The notes under the pieces: generated by a model
Told to the model about the DNA's origin: nothing
The model's database searches: none
What the model saw: only the letters and a program-made list of their open reading frames with translations
In this document: positions 24,304 through 33,403 of the stretch, piece by piece
Numbering within the stretch: position 1 is the stretch's first letter
Layout of the letters: each line of letters opens with the position of its first letter
Made by a program: the position numbers and the translations under genes
Assembly (NCBI RefSeq): GCF_024169655.1
Contig: NZ_JALJWV010000001.1
Location: 2,299,001-2,363,000 of the forward strand
Length of the DNA stretch: 64,000 nt
DNA from: Pseudomonas marginalis
GTDB taxonomy: Bacteria; Pseudomonadota; Gammaproteobacteria; Pseudomonadales; Pseudomonadaceae
Direction: 5' to 3'

Positions 24304-25662
24304 TCAATCCAGCAGGCGACTGACCTCCCGCAGACGCACGTCGTTCAGGTTCCCCGTAGACGCCAGCAGGTTCAACTGCGCGAGCAGAATTCCATAGCGC
24401 TGCTGGGCCAGACGTTGCTGGGTATCCGTGACTTTCTGCTGTGCGTCCAGCACATCCGTGTTGATGCGCGAACCGGCCTCAAAGCGCTGGGTTACCGACG
24501 TGAGGTTGACTTGGCTGGATTTCAGCGCCTGCTTGAGCGCCCGGTATTGGCTCATGCCGCTGGTCACTTGCAGGTAGGCCTGGCGGGCCATCAGCCCGGC
24601 GTTGCGGCGCGCGTCTTCGAGCTCATCCAGGGCCTTGCTCTGCAACGCATGGGCTTCACGCACGCGGCTGCTGGTACGGCCACCGCCATACAGTGGCACG
24701 CTCAGTTTGACCCCGACCACCGTGTGGTTGTAACGATTCTCGGGCAGGGTGACGTCGTACACTTCGCCGCCCACCGAGGCAAAACGGCCATGGGCGGCGA
24801 TCAGGTCAAGGGTCGGCAAGTGGCCGGCTTGTTCCTTGTTGATGTCCTTTTCGGCCAGGCTCAGGGCAATCTGCGCCTGCTGCACGGCGAGGTTGCCTTG
24901 TTGCGCGGTGGTCGCCCAGGCGTCGATGGCGGCGGGCACCGGGGCACTGAATTGCGGCTCCTTGCCCGACCACGGGAGCGCCTGGGCGGCAGTCAATTGG
25001 GTGAGGGCTTCGGTGGCGATATCCAGCGCGCCGCGTGCGGCGATTTGCTCGGCGAAGGCCTGGTCGTACTTGGCCTGCACCTGTTCGAGCGCGTTGTGGG
25101 TGCTGGCGCCATCGGCCAACAAACGCCGGGTGCGGTCCTGGCTCTCCTGCAGGGTTTGCAACTGTTGCGTGCGGGTGTTGAGCAGTTCCTGGTTGAGCAG
25201 CACATCAAAGTAGGCGCGGGCGACACGCAGCATCAGGTCCTGGCGCGCCTGTTCGGTCTGTATTTCGCTGACGCTGATCAACAGTTTGCTTTGGTCGTGG
25301 GCGATCACCTTCTGCCAGCGCAACAACGGTTGGGTGAGGACCACGGCATAGGCGTTGGTGTTATTGCGGTTGCGATGGTAGTCGGACGAATCCTCGGCAT
25401 CGACCCAGGCCGCGCCGCCGGTGAGTGACAGGTCCGGCAACAGGTTGGCGCGGCTTTGCGGTTCTTTTTCCGCCGTGGCCAATTGTTGCGCCTGTGCGGC
25501 GGCGAACTTCATGTCGTGGGTCAGCGCCTTCTGGTACAGCTGGTACAAGTCTTCCGCCGAGGCGTTGGCCGGGCAGCAGGTGAGGGTGAGGCCGCACAGG
25601 AAAGTGAGCAGTGTGATGGGGTCGAGATGCAGCCCTGGAATACGCAAGGGGATGTGCTCCAC
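24304..25662 (-). CDS. TolC-family outer-membrane efflux protein
   Basis: A 452-residue outer-membrane factor. After an N-terminal export signal, it has two repeats of the TolC fold: LYQLYQKALTHDMKFAAAQA with LTQPLLRW in the first half, and AHGRFASVGGEVY, VGVKLSVPLYGGGRTSSRVR and LDAQQKVTDTQQRLAQQRYG in the second. This matches TolC proteins rather than lipoprotein-type OprM factors, as no lipobox cysteine in a standard context is evident. It is the third gene of an EmrA-EmrB-TolC type operon, nine bases after the EmrB stop. It completes a tripartite pump across the whole envelope. Confidence 0.9.
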   Translation of the reverse strand: MEHIPLRIPGLHLDPITLLTFLCGLTLTCCPANASAEDLYQLYQKALTHDMKFAAAQAQQLATAEKEPQSRANLLPDLSLTGGAAWVDAEDSSDYHRNRNNTNAYAVVLTQPLLRWQKVIAHDQSKLLISVSEIQTEQARQDLMLRVARAYFDVLLNQELLNTRTQQLQTLQESQDRTRRLLADGASTHNALEQVQAKYDQAFAEQIAARGALDIATEALTQLTAAQALPWSGKEPQFSAPVPAAIDAWATTAQQGNLAVQQAQIALSLAEKDINKEQAGHLPTLDLIAAHGRFASVGGEVYDVTLPENRYNHTVVGVKLSVPLYGGGRTSSRVREAHALQSKALDELEDARRNAGLMARQAYLQVTSGMSQYRALKQALKSSQVNLTSVTQRFEAGSRINTDVLDAQQKVTDTQQRLAQQRYGILLAQLNLLASTGNLNDVRLREVSRLLD

Positions 25663-25670
25663 TGGAAAAT

Positions 25671-27188
25671 TTATCGGCTGAGGGTGCTTCTGCGCATCAT
25701 CAGTACCATGGGAATGCCGATGGCCATGACCGCCCCCAACGTGCCGAACAGCATGCTGAAGGCCAGCATTTGCGCTTGTTCACGTGCTTGCAGGTAAGGC
25801 ATCAGCGCCAAGGCTTGTTGATGGCTTGCAAGGTTCAGGGACAGAAACAGCGGGTTGGATTCCACGCCGCCCCAGCCACTGGCAACCAGGCTGGACTCGG
25901 TCACATGCTCGGACAGCAGGCGATAGCGCTCCCACGAAAACCGCGTGAGCAGGGTCGCGGCAATGGCGATGCCGACGCTGCCGCCCAGTTGGCGCATCAG
26001 GTTGAGCACGCCCGAGGCGCCCGAGATCAACGTCAGCGGCAGACGGCGCATGGCCAGGTTGGTCAGCGGTACGAAGATCATGCCCAGGCCCAGGCCGCGA
26101 ATCACCAGGGGCCAATAGAGCGTGTCCGGGTTACTGTCGAGGGGGAATTGGGTGTGCAGGAACATCGCGTAGCAGTACATGACGATGCCCAAGGTCACGA
26201 ACACGCGCTCGTCGATCTTGTTTTCCTGGGACAGCTTGCCGATCACCAAGGTGCTGATGGCACTGGCCACCGCCCCGGGGAAAATCACCAGCCCGCTCTG
26301 GTACGCGCTCTGTGCCAGCAACGTCTGCAAAAACAGCGGCACCATGAATAAGGTGCTGTACAGCCCGAAGCCCACGCAAAACGCGCAGATGCAGCCCATC
26401 AAAAACTCGCGGTTCTGAAACAGCGCCACATTGACGATCGGGTTGGTCGCGCGCCGTTCCCACCAGAAGAACCCCACCAGGCTGAAGCTGCTGAGCAACA
26501 GACAGGCGACCGTCCAGTTGGATTCCATCCAGTCCCAATGCTCGCCGCGCTCCAGCAGGATCTGCAGGCTGCCGACGCCCAGGGCCAGCAGGCAGAAGCC
26601 GCTGTAGTCGACGCTGCTGGGTTTGCTTTCATTGGCTGAATCGCCGATGCACAGCCAGCACAGCAGCAGGGCTACGGCCCCGATAGGCACATTGATCAGG
26701 AATATCCAGTGCCAGGACAAGGTGTCGATCAGATAGCCGCCGACGGTGGGGCCCAACGTCGGCCCCATCATCACGCCAACGCCGTACAACGCCATGCCGC
26801 TGCTGACCTTCTCCTTGGGGAATACGTCGTAAATGATTGCCTGGGAAATCCCCAGCAACCCGCCGCCCGCCAAGCCTTGCAGTACGCGGAATGCCACCAG
26901 TTGCCAGAGTTCGGCGGAAAAGGCGCAGCCCACGGATGCCAGTACGAACACCGCCGTGGAGACCAGGTAATAAGTGCGCCGCCCAAACCAGGCCGACAGC
27001 CAGCCGCTGACCGGCAGGATCACCACGTTGGCCACCACGTAGCCGGTAGACACCCAGGAGATTTCATCGACCGACGCCCCGTAGGTGCCCATCAGGCTGG
27101 GAATCGCTACGTTGACGATGGTGACGTCGAGCAGCTCCATCATCGACACCAGCGTCACGGTCAGCGCAATCAGGTACGGCGACCTCAT
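25671..27188 (-). CDS. emrB: DHA2-family drug efflux permease, EmrB-like
   Basis: A 505-residue MFS transporter with 14 predicted helices. The start LIALTVTLVSMMELLDVTIV contains the DHA2 motif (LDxTIVNVAIP), followed by the motif A loop SAWFGRRTYYLV and the motif C region GVGVMMGPTLGPTVGGYLID. It exports hydrophobic compounds using proton exchange, in complex with the periplasmic adaptor encoded upstream, with which it overlaps by four bases (ATGA). Substrates are not predictable. The AraC gene upstream of the operon may respond to them. Confidence 0.93.
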   Translation of the reverse strand: MRSPYLIALTVTLVSMMELLDVTIVNVAIPSLMGTYGASVDEISWVSTGYVVANVVILPVSGWLSAWFGRRTYYLVSTAVFVLASVGCAFSAELWQLVAFRVLQGLAGGGLLGISQAIIYDVFPKEKVSSGMALYGVGVMMGPTLGPTVGGYLIDTLSWHWIFLINVPIGAVALLLCWLCIGDSANESKPSSVDYSGFCLLALGVGSLQILLERGEHWDWMESNWTVACLLLSSFSLVGFFWWERRATNPIVNVALFQNREFLMGCICAFCVGFGLYSTLFMVPLFLQTLLAQSAYQSGLVIFPGAVASAISTLVIGKLSQENKIDERVFVTLGIVMYCYAMFLHTQFPLDSNPDTLYWPLVIRGLGLGMIFVPLTNLAMRRLPLTLISGASGVLNLMRQLGGSVGIAIAATLLTRFSWERYRLLSEHVTESSLVASGWGGVESNPLFLSLNLASHQQALALMPYLQAREQAQMLAFSMLFGTLGAVMAIGIPMVLMMRRSTLSR

Positions 27189-28252
27189 AGCGTTTGGCTA
27201 CCGTGCTGTAGCGTGGCGACTTCGACGAAGGCGCTCATGCCGGGGCTCAACAAGGCTTTGTAGTCATCCGTCACGTCTTTGAGGGCAATCCTGACCTGGA
27301 CGCGCTGCACCACCTTGGTGAAATTGCCGGTGGCGTTCTCTTGAGGCAGCAGTGAAAACTTTGCACCGGTAGCCGGTGCGAGGCTTTCGACCACCCCGTC
27401 GAATGTGTGCCCGGGAAACGCATCCACGCTGACTTTGGCGTGCTGGCCGACTCGCACGCGCCCGACCTGGGTTTCCTTGAAGTTGGCGGTAATCCACAGT
27501 GGGTCGGTGGCAATCAGGCTCAACAGCTTCTGCCCGGCGACCACAAATTGGCCGGGTTCCACTTCTTTTTTCGAGACAATACTGCGCACCGGCGCGGTTT
27601 GACGGGTGTCGTGCAACTTGATCCGGGCCTGTTCCAGTTCGGCTTGCGCCGCCGCGATCCGGTAGTCCTGCACCTTGAGTTCGGCTTTGTTGGCCAAGGT
27701 GCTTTGCGCGGCAGCCTGGGCATTGCTGCGTGCTACTTCCTGGGCGTGGCTCAGGGCGTCGAAACGCGCCTTGGCCACCTCAAGATCCTGGGTGCTCAAC
27801 ACGCCTTGGGCGCCCAGGCGGCGGGCGCGCCCATAGTCGTTGCGCGCCTGCTGCAGATTGGCGCTGGATTGTGCCAGCGCCGCTTGCGCCGCCTGGCGCA
27901 TCGCGACCGCGCCGAGGACCTGGCTGTCCAACGCGCCCGGGCCGCCGCCACGCCCTGCGGCGGCAAGCAACGCCTGCCATTGCGCCTCACGCTGCTCGAC
28001 CTGGTATTGATATTCGCTGTCGCGGATCTGAAACAGCAGATCACCGCTTTGCACCGTGACGTTGTCCGTCACCGGCACGCTCACCACCACCCCCGAGAGC
28101 TTGGCGCGCACCGGAATGATCACGCCATCGAGCTCGGCGTTATCGGTACTCACGTAAGCGTTGGAATACTGCCAACGCTGCCAGCCGAGCAGCAGTAACC
28201 CACCGACCACAACGCCGCACAGTGTCAGTTTTATCAATTTACCTTTGGTCAT
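27185..28252 (-). CDS. emrA: HlyD/EmrA-type membrane-fusion adaptor
   Basis: A 355-residue periplasmic adaptor. One N-terminal transmembrane helix is followed by a lipoyl/barrel-sandwich half motif (STDNAELDGVIIPVRAKLSG), a long coiled-coil hairpin (about residues 85-200) and the second half (TAPVRSIVSKKEVEPGQFVV, FKETQVGRVRVGQ). The upstream GTG-like extension (28315) is rejected in favour of the ATG at 28252 (MTKGKLIK), which has an AGGGAA sequence at the right distance. It links the EmrB permease to the TolC protein. Confidence 0.9.
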   Translation of the reverse strand: MTKGKLIKLTLCGVVVGGLLLLGWQRWQYSNAYVSTDNAELDGVIIPVRAKLSGVVVSVPVTDNVTVQSGDLLFQIRDSEYQYQVEQREAQWQALLAAAGRGGGPGALDSQVLGAVAMRQAAQAALAQSSANLQQARNDYGRARRLGAQGVLSTQDLEVAKARFDALSHAQEVARSNAQAAAQSTLANKAELKVQDYRIAAAQAELEQARIKLHDTRQTAPVRSIVSKKEVEPGQFVVAGQKLLSLIATDPLWITANFKETQVGRVRVGQHAKVSVDAFPGHTFDGVVESLAPATGAKFSLLPQENATGNFTKVVQRVQVRIALKDVTDDYKALLSPGMSAFVEVATLQHGSQTL

Positions 28253-28511
28253 GTCCTGTTCCCTGTGGTCATGCGAGGCGCTCAAGCAGTGAATCACCGA
28301 GTGCGCGTTTGCCACCGGTGAGAAGGACGGTCGATGCTTCCTGCGGAGTCATAGAAAGAATTAACGGCGCGTTCCACCGAATCCCGGGCATGGAGCCCCC
28401 TGGCGAACACGCTTGTGTTCACTGTCGTTGGCGCTGAGGGGCTTGGTGACGCAGGCAATCAGCGCTTAACGTTTTCGCGAATAAGGCCCGATCGATATTG
28501 GTTTTTTAATA

Positions 28512-29240
28512 TCAGTGCGTCTTGAACGAAACGCTTGTCTTTCGCAAAACCATGGCGGCGGTGCGGGGCGTCATGCCAATCATGCGGCGCATCATGCGGG
28601 CTAAGTGCGCCTGGTCGGAAAAGCCGCCGTCGGCGGCGGCGTCCGACAAGCTGGAGCCGTCAGCGAGGGATTTGGACGCTCGCTCGAGTTTGTTCCAGAT
28701 GATCCATTGGGAGAGGGACACGCCCATCTGGTGCGTGGCGACATAACGCAAACGCGGGCCGGACAGGCCGACTGCATTGGCGGCGCGGCTGACGGAGCCA
28801 GGACCGTCGTGGTCCAGGCGCAGAATGTTCAAGGCTTTGTAGAGGCGTTGGTCGATGGGCGACACAATCGCCAGCAATCGCCCCAGGGCTTCGACGAACT
28901 GGGGCAGGGAGGTGGTGCGGTGAAAGCACTCCAGCAGTTCGTCACTGGCCAGGGCAATGCCATTGTCTTGCAGCAATGCGTTGAGCGCACGGCCCAACGG
29001 GGTGTCCGCGTTGACGTACACAAAGGCCACCGGATGACTATCGGCCACGGCGCGGTGTTCGACATTGGGCCCGATGATCACGCCGGCCGCACGGATCAGC
29101 TGGCCGGGCAGTTCCAGGGTGACTGGCTGGTGTACGCCGATGCACAACTGAATCGCAACATGAGAATGTGCAGTGTTTTGATCCGCGCGACCCATGTAGC
29201 CGGCCCATGAATCACCAAAGGTAACATTGCCATCCCACAT
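28512..29240 (-). CDS. AraC family regulator near efflux operon
   Basis: A 242-residue AraC-type regulator. A cupin-like sensor fold is suggested by AHSHVAIQLCIGVHQPVTLE at the N-terminus and the HTH pair covers about residues 145-235 (PRLRYVATHQMGVSLSQWII, SLSDAAADGGFSDQAHLARM, GMTPRTAAMVLRKT). The ATG at 29240 is preferred, with AGGAAG about seven bases upstream; the longer frame starting at a TTG at 29309 is less likely. It lies upstream of the emrA-emrB-tolC operon on the same strand, 259 bases away, and is a likely regulator of it. That gap contains a small AT dyad, gatatt/aatatc, at 28493-28512. Confidence 0.83.
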   Translation of the reverse strand: MWDGNVTFGDSWAGYMGRADQNTAHSHVAIQLCIGVHQPVTLELPGQLIRAAGVIIGPNVEHRAVADSHPVAFVYVNADTPLGRALNALLQDNGIALASDELLECFHRTTSLPQFVEALGRLLAIVSPIDQRLYKALNILRLDHDGPGSVSRAANAVGLSGPRLRYVATHQMGVSLSQWIIWNKLERASKSLADGSSLSDAAADGGFSDQAHLARMMRRMIGMTPRTAAMVLRKTSVSFKTH

Positions 29241-29459
29241 GTAAGGTCTTCCTGACTCGGAGGGTGAATAGTGCGTGTGCAGGGTAGGCCTGCACAAATC
29301 TTGATTCAAGCACTGGGCGCCGGGTCTCTCTGCGACGCTGCGCGCATGCCTCCCAATTTGATACAGGTTTCGTCGTATTCGCTAGCAGGGTCGGATGGTT
29401 CTCTTGCCCACGCACGTCGGGTTTTCGCGCGCTGCGGGAAAGGGTTGCAAGGGTTTTAG

Positions 29460-29504
29460 TCTGACCGTAGATAACGTTGTATTTTTCCCAGGCCTGCGGT
29501 CAGA
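29460..29504. other. inverted repeat in divergent promoter region
   Basis: Perfect 8-bp arms, tctgaccg at 29460-29467 and cggtcaga at 29497-29504, separated by 29 bases. It lies in the 300-bp gap between the AraC gene and the PAP2-like gene. No other gene or feature was seen in this gap. It may be an operator pair or chance. Confidence 0.4.
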
Positions 29505-29540
29505 TGGGCGCGGAAAATTAGTGGGTCAGGTTGGTCACTC

Positions 29541-30191
29541 ATGCGCGCAGAACTCGCACACTATGGCGGTATTACCGTCATGATTCCGGCCGCGCTGGTC
29601 ATCGCTGTGTGGCTGCGCTATTCATCGCCGCAGGCGTTCAGGTGGTGGGTAGTCACCGTCACTTGCACTTATTCAATCGTGGCGTTCAGCAAGTTGCTGT
29701 TCAAGGGCTGGGGCGTTTCGTTTCAACACCTTGATATTGCCGTGCTCAGTGGCCACGCCATGAACACGTGCCTGATGGTCACCGTGGCAATGAGTTTGAT
29801 TGCACGCCAGTTCAACCTGGCCTTTCGCTGGCCGGCGGCGCTCGCCGGATTGATCGCCACCGGCTGGTTCAGTGCTTATTGTGTCGCGCCGTATATTCAC
29901 CCTCTGAACGAGGCGTTGGCGGGCGGGTTATTGGGCGCTGTGGCTGCGCTGGCTTTCTTGTGGCGAATAGACGTCGCGCCGGTCAATGTGCCGCCGTCGC
30001 TGATCGGCGCTGGGCTAGTGGTCGTGTTATTGAGTGCGCTGGCGCCCAAGTACAACGCCGAGCGCCTGCTTAACCATTTAGCCGTCAGCGTCTCGGGGGC
30101 GCAACACGCCCACCAGGAGCCCGCGTGGCGCGCCTTGACTGGCCGTACAGGTTCACGAGTGCCCCTCGGCGCTGAAGATGTGCGCCAGTAA
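29541..30191 (+). CDS. PAP2-like membrane phosphatase
   Basis: A 216-residue integral membrane protein with about six helices. It resembles the type-2 phosphatidic acid phosphatase/undecaprenyl pyrophosphatase superfamily: KLLFKGWGV corresponds to the C1 lysine region, LSGHAMNT to the C2 SGH motif, and YIHPLNEALAGGLLG to the C3 His plus acidic residue. The C1 RP pair and the C3 Ser-Arg are not clear, so activity is uncertain. If active it could recycle undecaprenyl pyrophosphate after capsule polymerisation, which would fit its place beside the wzb-wzc genes (inference). Its 3' end overlaps a convergent 102-residue gene by 39 bases. Confidence 0.75.
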   Translation: MRAELAHYGGITVMIPAALVIAVWLRYSSPQAFRWWVVTVTCTYSIVAFSKLLFKGWGVSFQHLDIAVLSGHAMNTCLMVTVAMSLIARQFNLAFRWPAALAGLIATGWFSAYCVAPYIHPLNEALAGGLLGAVAALAFLWRIDVAPVNVPPSLIGAGLVVVLLSALAPKYNAERLLNHLAVSVSGAQHAHQEPAWRALTGRTGSRVPLGAEDVRQ

Positions 30192-30461
30192 CTCGTCGGT
30201 CTTGGCTTGCATGAAATGGCGGTCGCCACGGCTTTCTACGCACAGGCATACGGACAGGGGATTACTGACTTGCAACTTGAAGCGCCAGTCAGCGAAGACC
30301 ATGGACAGTCCGGAGCCGGACTCGTCGAAGTCTAAAGAGTTGCCGGCATATAACACGTGCATACGCTCAACTACCGTTGTCGAGTTGTCGACGTTGAGAT
30401 GAATGTTTCCCGAAGAAGGGAATAGGCCAATACGCTCTACGAGTAACTTTGAACTTTTCAT
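30153..30461 (-). CDS. hypothetical small protein
   Basis: A 102-residue protein with no recognised family. It has no signal peptide or membrane helix, moderate charge and two cysteines near VCLCVESRG. Codon use is plausible for the genome but the ribosome-binding site is weak. It is transcribed against the PAP2-like gene and overlaps its end by 39 bases. In the capsule locus I remember for SBW25 a hypothetical gene also lies in this place. The overlap leaves some doubt about which frame is fully translated. Confidence 0.5.
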   Translation of the reverse strand: MKSSKLLVERIGLFPSSGNIHLNVDNSTTVVERMHVLYAGNSLDFDESGSGLSMVFADWRFKLQVSNPLSVCLCVESRGDRHFMQAKTDELLAHIFSAEGHS

Positions 30462-30522
30462 GGCCGTGCCCCGTCGCTATGTTCAGTGGGCACTTTATTA
30501 TGAAGAAGAACAAAAGTAAGCG

Positions 30523-30529
30523 AATGTTA
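30523..30529 (+). promoter_or_regulatory. AATGTTA box upstream of wzb operon
   Basis: AATGTTA followed by TTTTT, in a context (gcgAATGTTATTTTTag) very similar to a site before yjbE (44922) and to one arm of the 24-bp palindrome before the regulatory operon (53977-53983). It is a candidate binding site for a capsule activator, inferred only from recurrence. Confidence 0.35.
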
Positions 30530-30649
30530 TTTTTAGTCAGACAATGCAGTTGTTGTTATTTATTGTCCTGCTCGATAGATGGTCGCCCTCTGTCAGCTGT
30601 GATCATAATTAAAGGGTCGTAAGTTATCTATTCTTGGAAGTTTGAGATA

Positions 30650-30664
30650 AGGCAGTCCCTTTGC
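30650..30664 (+). promoter_or_regulatory. candidate sigma-54 promoter
   Basis: AGGCAG-N5-TTGC matches the RpoN consensus TGGCAC-N5-TTGC at 8 of 10 positions, including the invariant GG (30651-30652) and GC (30663-30664) ten bases apart. The expected start of transcription would be about 20 bases ahead of the wzb start codon. No enhancer-binding regulator gene is present in this window, so support is limited. Confidence 0.35.
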
Positions 30665-30698
30665 CGATTTATTACTGTGCGGTGTGTGGGAGGTTGCC

Positions 30699-31139
30699 TT
30701 GTTCAAAAAAGTTTTGATCGTGTGTATTGGCAATATTTGCCGCAGTCCCACTGCGCAACAACTGCTGGGGGCCGCCCTTCATTCATCCGGTATCAAGGTG
30801 AGTTCGGCGGGCCTGGCGGCTTTGTCTGATCACCCGATGGAGCCCACGGCAGACGAAGTCCTGCAAGAGCATGGGCATGCTCCCCAAACGCACAGGGCCC
30901 GGCAACTGAGCGTCGAGGCCGTGAGCGAGGCTGATCTGATTCTGGTGATGGAAAGGCATCACATCGACGGTGTACTCAACCTCGCTCCCGAGGCCCGGGG
31001 CAAAGTGTTCCTGCTGGGCAAGTGGCAGCAAGAGCTTGAAATCCGGGACCCGTATCGACAGGGAAAGCCGGCCTTTGTGCAGGCCTATGCCTTGATTGAG
31101 CAGGCGGCACACGCCTGGGCACAGCGCTTGGCGCGATGA
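30699..31139 (+). CDS. wzb: low-molecular-weight protein tyrosine phosphatase Wzb
   Basis: A 146-residue cytoplasmic phosphatase with the P-loop CIGNICRSPTA near the N-terminus and the C-terminal catalytic aspartate region EIRDPYRQGK. Wzb dephosphorylates the tyrosine-rich tail of Wzc, cycling the capsule synthesis kinase. The TTG at 30699 is chosen over the GTG at 30684, as GGGAGG sits six bases before it and the protein then begins MFKKVLIVCIGN like relatives. It overlaps or nearly abuts the wzc gene, so the two are one operon. Confidence 0.9.
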   Translation: MFKKVLIVCIGNICRSPTAQQLLGAALHSSGIKVSSAGLAALSDHPMEPTADEVLQEHGHAPQTHRARQLSVEAVSEADLILVMERHHIDGVLNLAPEARGKVFLLGKWQQELEIRDPYRQGKPAFVQAYALIEQAAHAWAQRLAR

Positions 31140-31177
31140 CGCCCCTTTTAATGATTACAAGGACGAAGACTCGATTT

Positions 31178-33397
31178 ATGTATTCACCCCAGAACGCCTC
31201 TGCTGACAATCCGCACCGTGACGAGATCGATGTACTCGGCATGCTGGGCACCCTGATCGATCACAAATGGTTGATCGCTGGAGTCACCGGTACCTGCATG
31301 TTGATCGGCGCAGCCTACGCAGTCCTGGCGTCTCCGGTGTACCAGGCCAACGCCTTGATCCAAGTGGAACCGAAGAAAAACGACATGCTCGGTTTCTCCG
31401 ATGTGAGTAGTTTGTTGGGCAAGGAATCACCGGCGGTGACTGAGATCGAGCTGATCAAGTCGCGCACGATCATTGGCAAGACGGTCGATACCTTGAAGTT
31501 GGACATTACCATCACCCCCCAGCACTTCCCGTTGATCGGCGGTTTTCTTGCCCGGCGCTATGCGCCACAAACCCCGGGCGATATTGCGTCGCCGCTGTTC
31601 GGCATCAGCCGATATAACGCGGGTGGTGAGCGCCTGAGTCTGGCGACGCTGAAGCTGCCGGCCGCATTGTTGGGTACCACACTGGTGTTGGTGGCCGGAG
31701 ATGACCAAAGCTATCAACTGTTTGACGAGGACGGCCGGCAGATCGCTGCGGGCCGCGTCGGCGAGCCGTTCGCCGAGGATGGCGTGGAGGTGCTGGTCGA
31801 AGCCCTGCGGGCTAACCCGGGTGCGCGCTTCAAGATTGTACGCAAACCACGCCTGGATGCAGTGGCTGATTATCAGGACCTGCTCAATGTGGTGGAGCGC
31901 GGTAAGGAATCGGGAATCATCAGCCTATCGCTGGAGAGCACTCACCCGGCCTTGGCGGTGCGCACGCTGAATGAAATTTCCAACCTGTATGTGCGCCAGA
32001 ATGTTGACCGCACTTCGGCCGAGGCGGCGCAGAGCCTGGCGTTCCTCAATGATCAATTGCCACAGGTGCGCCGCGACTTGGAGAAGGCTGAAAGCGCGCT
32101 GAATCGCTTTCAGACCCGTAGCAAATCCATCGACATTAGTCTCGAAGCCAAGGCCGTGCTCGATCAGGTGGTTGCCCTGGACACCGGGATCTCCGAACTC
32201 AAGCTGCAACAGGCCGAAATGGACCGCAAGTTCACTCGTCAACATCCGGCTTATCGCGCGTTATTGGCCAAGCTTGATGAGCTCAACGGCAAGCAGGCGC
32301 AATTGACCAAGCGGATCGAGGGTCTGCCCAGCACCCAGCAAGAACTGTTGAGCCTGACCCGGGATGTGCAGGTGGGCACCGAGATTTATACCCAACTGCT
32401 CAATCGTTCCCAGGAACTGGATGTGATGCGGGCCGGCACCGTGGGTAACGTGCGTTTGATCGACAGCGCCGACGCAAACATCAGCAAACCCGTTGCGCCG
32501 CGCAAGGTCATTGTGGTGCTGCTGGCGATGCTGCTCGGTGGCATGTTTTCGGTGGGACTGGTGCTGGTGCGCAGCCTGCTCAATCGTGGCTTGGAAAACC
32601 CCGATGACATCGAGAAGCTCGGCTTGCCGGTATATGCCTCAATCCCATTCAGTCCGTTGCAAAAGACCGCGGAAATCCGTGCCCTCAAGGGCCGCTCGGC
32701 GATGCCGCAGCTACTGGCCCTGAATCATCCTCATGATCTGGTCATGGAGGCGATGCGCAGCCTGCGCACCAGCCTGCATTTCGCGATGCTGGAGGCGAAG
32801 GACAATCGCCTGATGATTTCTGGCCCCAGCCCGGAGGTGGGCAAGACGTTTGTCTCGGCGAACCTGGCTGCGGTGGTGGCCCAGTCCGGGCAGCGGGTAC
32901 TGCTGATCGATGCGGATATGCGCAAGGGCTATATGCACAAAATGCTCGGCACTACCGCGCAAAACGGTTTGTCGGATCTGTTGGTCAAACGGTGCCAATT
33001 GCAGGAGGCGATTCAAAAAACCGATTTGGAACTGTTCGATTTCATCGGGCGCGGGCAGATTCCGCCCAACCCGTCCGAATTACTGATGCACCCCAATTTT
33101 GCTGTGTTGTTGGCCGAGGTCAGCGAGCTGTATGACCTGGTGATCATCGATACGCCGCCATTGCTGGCGGTGACGGACGCCGCCATCGTCGGGCGTCAAT
33201 CCGGTACAAGCCTGCTGGTGACCCGTTTTGGCGTCAACTCGGCGAAGGAAGTCGAGTTGACCCTACGGCGCTTCCATCAGAACGGTATCGAGCTCAAGGG
33301 CGCAATCTTCAATGGTGTGGAAAAACGCCGCTCTGCCAGTTACGGCTACGGCGACTACGGCTACTACCACTATGCCTACCACTCTGACAAAGCCTGA
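31178..33397 (+). CDS. wzc: polysaccharide co-polymerase tyrosine autokinase Wzc
   Basis: A 739-residue inner-membrane BY-kinase. Wzz-type domain with first helix around HKWLIAGVTGTCMLIGAAYA, a periplasmic coiled coil, second helix around VIVVLLAMLLGGMFSVGLVL. The cytoplasmic kinase has Walker A GPSPEVGKTF, Walker A' LLIDADMRKG and Walker B LVIIDTPPLLAV. It ends in a tyrosine cluster (SYGYGDYGYYHYAYHS) for autophosphorylation. It controls polymer length and export with Wza. Possible starts are 31136 (overlapping wzb by 4 bases), 31151 and 31178. I prefer 31178 because the N-terminal length then fits homologues, but the ribosome-binding site is unclear for all. Confidence 0.9.
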   Translation: MYSPQNASADNPHRDEIDVLGMLGTLIDHKWLIAGVTGTCMLIGAAYAVLASPVYQANALIQVEPKKNDMLGFSDVSSLLGKESPAVTEIELIKSRTIIGKTVDTLKLDITITPQHFPLIGGFLARRYAPQTPGDIASPLFGISRYNAGGERLSLATLKLPAALLGTTLVLVAGDDQSYQLFDEDGRQIAAGRVGEPFAEDGVEVLVEALRANPGARFKIVRKPRLDAVADYQDLLNVVERGKESGIISLSLESTHPALAVRTLNEISNLYVRQNVDRTSAEAAQSLAFLNDQLPQVRRDLEKAESALNRFQTRSKSIDISLEAKAVLDQVVALDTGISELKLQQAEMDRKFTRQHPAYRALLAKLDELNGKQAQLTKRIEGLPSTQQELLSLTRDVQVGTEIYTQLLNRSQELDVMRAGTVGNVRLIDSADANISKPVAPRKVIVVLLAMLLGGMFSVGLVLVRSLLNRGLENPDDIEKLGLPVYASIPFSPLQKTAEIRALKGRSAMPQLLALNHPHDLVMEAMRSLRTSLHFAMLEAKDNRLMISGPSPEVGKTFVSANLAAVVAQSGQRVLLIDADMRKGYMHKMLGTTAQNGLSDLLVKRCQLQEAIQKTDLELFDFIGRGQIPPNPSELLMHPNFAVLLAEVSELYDLVIIDTPPLLAVTDAAIVGRQSGTSLLVTRFGVNSAKEVELTLRRFHQNGIELKGAIFNGVEKRRSASYGYGDYGYYHYAYHSDKA

Positions 33398-33403
33398 CGA
33401 CTT

